A model generated the notes under the pieces. That model was not told the DNA's origin. It made no database searches and saw only the letters and a list, made by a program, of their open reading frames with translations. A stretch of 8,671 nt of DNA from Actinomycetota bacterium (GTDB lineage: Bacteria; Actinomycetota; Actinomycetes; Nanopelagicales; Nanopelagicaceae), in the NCBI GenBank assembly GCA_009705185.1, contig WLCS01000034.1, forward strand, positions 1 to 8,671. The letters are read 5' to 3'. Positions 6,143-8,671 of the stretch are shown one piece after another. How positions within the stretch are numbered: position 1 is the first letter of the stretch; the number at the start of each line of letters is the position of its first letter. A program made the translations under genes and the position numbers.

Positions 6143-6887
6143 CAACGCCTTGTTAACTATCGGCTACTCGACACTTGCCGAGCGCGAGCAGAACATCAAG
6201 TTTCTCGAGTCATTTGAGAACTTGGTGATAGTTCAGGGATCAACTGCAATGGCAGCCAATCTTCCAGGAAGTAATTACAAAAGAATCGAACTACCAAGTA
6301 AAGGTGTTGCTAAAAGTCGAAACGCAGCGATTTCAAATGCGGAAACTAGGTATCTACTATTTGGCGATGATGACATTACCTTCAACGAAGAATCCATTAA
6401 GAAGGCAATTCAATTTCTTGAAGAACATAAGAATATTTCCATTCTATTGATGCAGGCAGTCGATGAGAAAAACACTCTTAGAAAGAGTTATCCAAAAAAA
6501 GCCCATGATTTAAAGCTGACAAATTCTGGGAAAGCAGCAACATACGAAATGATGATTAGAGTGGAAGATTTTAAGAGCAAGTCCATTTATTTCGATGAAA
6601 ATTTTGGGGCTGGAGCTAAGTACTATTTGGGTGACGAATATATTTTGATTGCTGATGCACTTCGTGCGGGGCTCAAAGGTCGCTTCTTACCAATTGTTAT
6701 TGCCACGCATCCTTCTGAAAGTTCTGGAAACTTGCGGAACGACAAAGCTGATGCGCTAGCGCGATCCAAAATATTCTCACGAGTTTTCGGAATTTGGGCG
6801 CCAGTAATGAGATTACTTTTCATCCTGAAGCCACCATCTAAACGATTTGGATTTCTACTTACACTTCGATTCATTCTGGGCCGCTAA
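6135..6887 (+). CDS. Family 2-like (GT-A) glycosyltransferase
   Basis: A 250-residue glycosyltransferase with the GT-A order of motifs: short N-terminal strand NALLTIGYSTL, GVAKSRNAAI (residues 57-66, the conserved K-x-R-N-x-A segment), FGDDDITF (76-83, DxD-type metal and nucleotide-sugar site), DENFGAGAKYYLGDEYIL (154-171, the acceptor-side region with the G-[ED]-[DE] motif giving the catalytic base) and LPIVIATHPSESSG (185-198, a final metal-side His). The end is hydrophobic and basic (WAPVMRLLFILK, FGFLLTLRFILGR), suggesting attachment to the inner face of the membrane. The start I prefer is GTG at 6135, which overlaps the preceding gene by 8 nt and has AAGGG at 6118-6122. An in-frame TTG at 6114 would add seven residues with no better site. 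Last gene of the operon; it probably adds a sugar to the lipid or glycan made by the CDP-alcohol enzymes. Sugar and acceptor are unknown. Confidence 0.8.
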   Translation: MNSNALLTIGYSTLAEREQNIKFLESFENLVIVQGSTAMAANLPGSNYKRIELPSKGVAKSRNAAISNAETRYLLFGDDDITFNEESIKKAIQFLEEHKNISILLMQAVDEKNTLRKSYPKKAHDLKLTNSGKAATYEMMIRVEDFKSKSIYFDENFGAGAKYYLGDEYILIADALRAGLKGRFLPIVIATHPSESSGNLRNDKADALARSKIFSRVFGIWAPVMRLLFILKPPSKRFGFLLTLRFILGR

Positions 6888-6922
6888 CTCTCGCGCCAAG
6901 CGTGACTAATGGGCGATACCGG

Positions 6923-6953
6923 TTTACCAGTTCGAGGCATTTCCCTGTAAACT
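6923..6953 (+). promoter_or_regulatory. Possible promoter for tRNA-Ser (and perhaps fprA)
   Basis: TTTACC (6923-6928) and TAAACT (6948-6953) are partial matches to -35 and -10 boxes, with a 19-bp spacer. The -10 ends 12 nt before the mature tRNA 5' end at 6966, the usual place for a tRNA promoter. Both boxes match only four of six consensus bases, so this is tentative. The rest of the spacer after the glycosyltransferase gene (6888-6922) shows nothing I can name and no clear terminator. Confidence 0.3.
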
Positions 6954-6965
6954 CAAACCACACTT

Positions 6966-7057
6966 GGAGACGTCGCATAGCCCGGTCGAGTGCGCCTCAC
7001 TGCTAACGAGGTAGGGTAGAAATACTCTCGAGAGTTCGAATCTCTCCGTCTCCGCCA
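6966..7057 (+). tRNA. tRNA-Ser (anticodon GCU)
   Basis: All parts of a class II tRNA can be drawn. The acceptor stem GGAGACG (6966-6972) pairs fully with CGTCTCC (7047-7053), followed by G73 and an encoded CCA (7055-7057). The D stem is GCAT/GTGC with GG in the loop. The anticodon loop CTGCTAA (7000-7006) has GCT at 7002-7004, reading AGC/AGU serine codons. The long variable arm AGGGTA-GAAA-TACTCT (7013-7028) is the serine identity feature. The T arm is GAGAG-TTCGAAT-CTCTC (7030-7046). One oddity is an A-C mismatch at the last anticodon-stem pair (6999 and 7007). The gene lies between the envelope operon and fprA, only 25 bp before the fprA start, so the two may share a transcript. Confidence 0.95.
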
Positions 7058-7070
7058 GTTAGTTTCTAAC
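7058..7070 (+). other. Short perfect hairpin between the tRNA 3' end and the fprA ribosome binding site
   Basis: GTTAG (7058-7062), loop TTT, CTAAC (7066-7070) form a perfect 5-bp stem that begins directly after the encoded CCA and ends one base before the AAGGA binding site. No T tract follows, so it does not look like a terminator. It could mark the tRNA 3' processing boundary or shape the short leader of fprA. Confidence 0.4.
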
Positions 7071-7082
7071 AAAGGAATCTTG

Positions 7083-8357
7083 GTGCCTTCATACAAAGTA
7101 GCAATCGTCGGTGCTGGACCTGCCGGCTACTTTGCAGCACAGGCACTTCAAAATCTTCACACCGATGACTTGAAATTCGCAATCGACATGATCGAACGTC
7201 TGCCTACCCCGTGGGGACTCGTCCGTAGTGGTGTTGCCCCAGATCATCCAAAAATTAAAACAGTTTCAAAAGTATTCGAAAAGGTTGCAAACGAACCAGG
7301 CTTTAGATTATTTGCAAATGTTGAACTCGGCACAGATGTAACGATCGAACAATTGCAACAGAATTATGACGCAGTAGTCATTGCTACTGGTTCGGCTCTT
7401 GGAAAAAAGCTCGGAATTCCAGGCGAAGATCTTCCAGGATCCATGTCTGCAGCAACATTTGTACCTTGGTATAACGCTCATCCAGACTTTAACGATGAAG
7501 CAATTGATTTAACCAGCGAAACCGCTGTTGTGATTGGCGCAGGCAACGTTGCAATGGATGTTGCGCGTATGTTGGCACTTGATCCAGCTGAACTTGATCC
7601 AACAGATACTGCTGATCATGCAATTGATGCGTTGAAGCAGAGCTCGGTACGCACTGTTGTTATTAGTGCCCGACGTGGCCCAGAGCATGCGGCATTTACT
7701 TCTCCTGAACTGCGTGAGCTTCCAAAGCTCGAACATACAAATGTTGTTATTAGTAAGTTTGATGTCGAGGCTGCAATTGTTCGTGCAGGCGAGGCTATAG
7801 AGAAAGACACAAAGAGCAATCTTGATGCAATGCTCTTGATTGCTGACCGCGAACCAACAAGCCATGATCGAACAATGAAATTTCAATTCCTAGCAACACC
7901 TAAAGAAATTAAGGGCGAAGGACGCGTGGAGGAAGTTGTATTTCAAAAGACTGGAAGCGATGAAACTTTTAGTATCAAATGTGGTTTGGTCATTACTGCT
8001 ATTGGATATGAAGCAACCCCACTACAAGGTGTCCCATATGAAAAAGGAAAAGTTGTAAATGTAGATGGCCGCGTAAAAGAAAATATTTATGTTGTTGGCT
8101 GGGCAAAACGTGGACCTTCTGGAGTTATTGGAACGAATAAATCAGATGCTGCAGAAGTTATGAAGCTATTGATTGAAGATCTAGGCACCCCCAAGAATTC
8201 TGGGGATCTTGTGGATGTAATTACACATAACAAAGTTGTAAGCCAACAGCACTGGCAGGCAATTAATGAGGCTGAAATAGCTGCTGGTGAACCAGTTGGC
8301 AAGCCGCGTCGCAAGGCAGTCACTCGCGAAGAACTCCTTAAACTAGGTAGGATTTAA
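7083..8357 (+). CDS. fprA: Ferredoxin-NADP+ reductase, FprA / adrenodoxin-reductase type
   Basis: A 424-residue flavoprotein that moves electrons between NADPH and ferredoxin (or accepts them in reverse), in the cytosol. The FAD-binding motif is VGAGPAGYFAAQAL (9-22). ERLPTPWGLVRSGVAPDHP (38-56) is a hallmark of the adrenodoxin reductase/FprA family. IGAGNVAMDVAR (151-162) is the NADPH fold, and ISARRGPEHAAFTSPELREL (194-213) carries the arginine pair (R197, R198) that in this family holds the NADP 2'-phosphate. VVGWAKRGPSGVIGTNKSDA (337-356) is the closing segment near the flavin and nicotinamide. Length is close to, slightly below, mycobacterial FprA (about 456). I chose GTG at 7083 because AAGGA (7072-7076) then lies at a 6-nt spacing; the TTG at 7080 would leave only 3 nt. 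It sits 3 bp before guaB1, so the two are probably cotranscribed. Confidence 0.93.
   Translation: MPSYKVAIVGAGPAGYFAAQALQNLHTDDLKFAIDMIERLPTPWGLVRSGVAPDHPKIKTVSKVFEKVANEPGFRLFANVELGTDVTIEQLQQNYDAVVIATGSALGKKLGIPGEDLPGSMSAATFVPWYNAHPDFNDEAIDLTSETAVVIGAGNVAMDVARMLALDPAELDPTDTADHAIDALKQSSVRTVVISARRGPEHAAFTSPELRELPKLEHTNVVISKFDVEAAIVRAGEAIEKDTKSNLDAMLLIADREPTSHDRTMKFQFLATPKEIKGEGRVEEVVFQKTGSDETFSIKCGLVITAIGYEATPLQGVPYEKGKVVNVDGRVKENIYVVGWAKRGPSGVIGTNKSDAAEVMKLLIEDLGTPKNSGDLVDVITHNKVVSQQHWQAINEAEIAAGEPVGKPRRKAVTREELLKLGRI

Positions 8358-8671
<314 letters not shown>

Noticed and set aside
6888..7060. tRNA-Ser as the attachment site of an integrated island carrying the envelope genes
   Set aside because: Elements that integrate at a tRNA normally lie on its 3' side and leave a copy of the tRNA end. 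Here the envelope genes are on the 5' side, the 3' side is core metabolism, there is no integrase, and I found no duplicated tRNA end.
7509..7886. A 125-codon open frame on the minus strand inside fprA, and shorter antisense frames inside most other genes
   Set aside because: Each lies wholly within a gene with clear family motifs on the other strand, has no ribosome binding site that I can see, and encodes Ser/Cys/Arg-rich low-complexity protein typical of antisense frames.

Overview
The window looks like a piece of a low-GC (low forties by eye) actinobacterial chromosome. The strongest taxonomic clues are at the right end. There is a mycobacterial-type FprA ferredoxin-NADP reductase, followed 3 bp later by the start of a GuaB1-type IMP dehydrogenase-related protein, a family I know mainly from Actinobacteria. 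The AT-rich composition, very tight gene packing and apparently leaderless starts would fit a streamlined freshwater actinobacterium (acI / Nanopelagicales). That lineage assignment is inference, not something the sequence proves.

Layout, left to right. (1) Bases 1-276 are the C-terminal end of an endonuclease/exonuclease/phosphatase-family protein with a C-terminal membrane anchor. (2) Bases 370-2211 (+) are a large fusion: an N-terminal glycosyltransferase-like domain joined to a polysaccharide pyruvyl transferase-like domain. (3) Bases 2212-2907 (-) are a LicC-like CTP-type nucleotidyltransferase whose stop codon directly abuts the stop of the fusion gene. (4) A 61-bp divergent spacer leads into a tight + strand operon, 2969-6887: a long CDP-alcohol phosphotransferase with an extra N-terminal domain, a second CDP-alcohol phosphotransferase with an altered catalytic motif, an ABC-exporter-like membrane domain with no ATPase, and a family 2-like glycosyltransferase. 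Junctions inside the operon are 1 bp, 2 bp and an 8-bp overlap. (5) A tRNA-Ser(GCU) gene lies at 6966-7057. (6) fprA and the start of guaB1 follow.

The most interesting part is 370-6887. A cytidylyltransferase that activates an alcohol phosphate, two membrane enzymes that transfer phospho-alcohols from CDP-alcohols, a membrane transporter-like subunit, a glycosyltransferase and a glycosyltransferase/pyruvyltransferase fusion together suggest synthesis and perhaps export of a phosphodiester-containing cell-surface lipid or glycan. The product cannot be named from sequence. From memory, related sets (LicC-like enzyme, long CDP-alcohol phosphotransferase, ABC-like permease, glycosyltransferase) recur in other Actinobacteria such as Streptomyces. 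The right-hand genes (tRNA-Ser, fprA, guaB1) are ordinary housekeeping genes.
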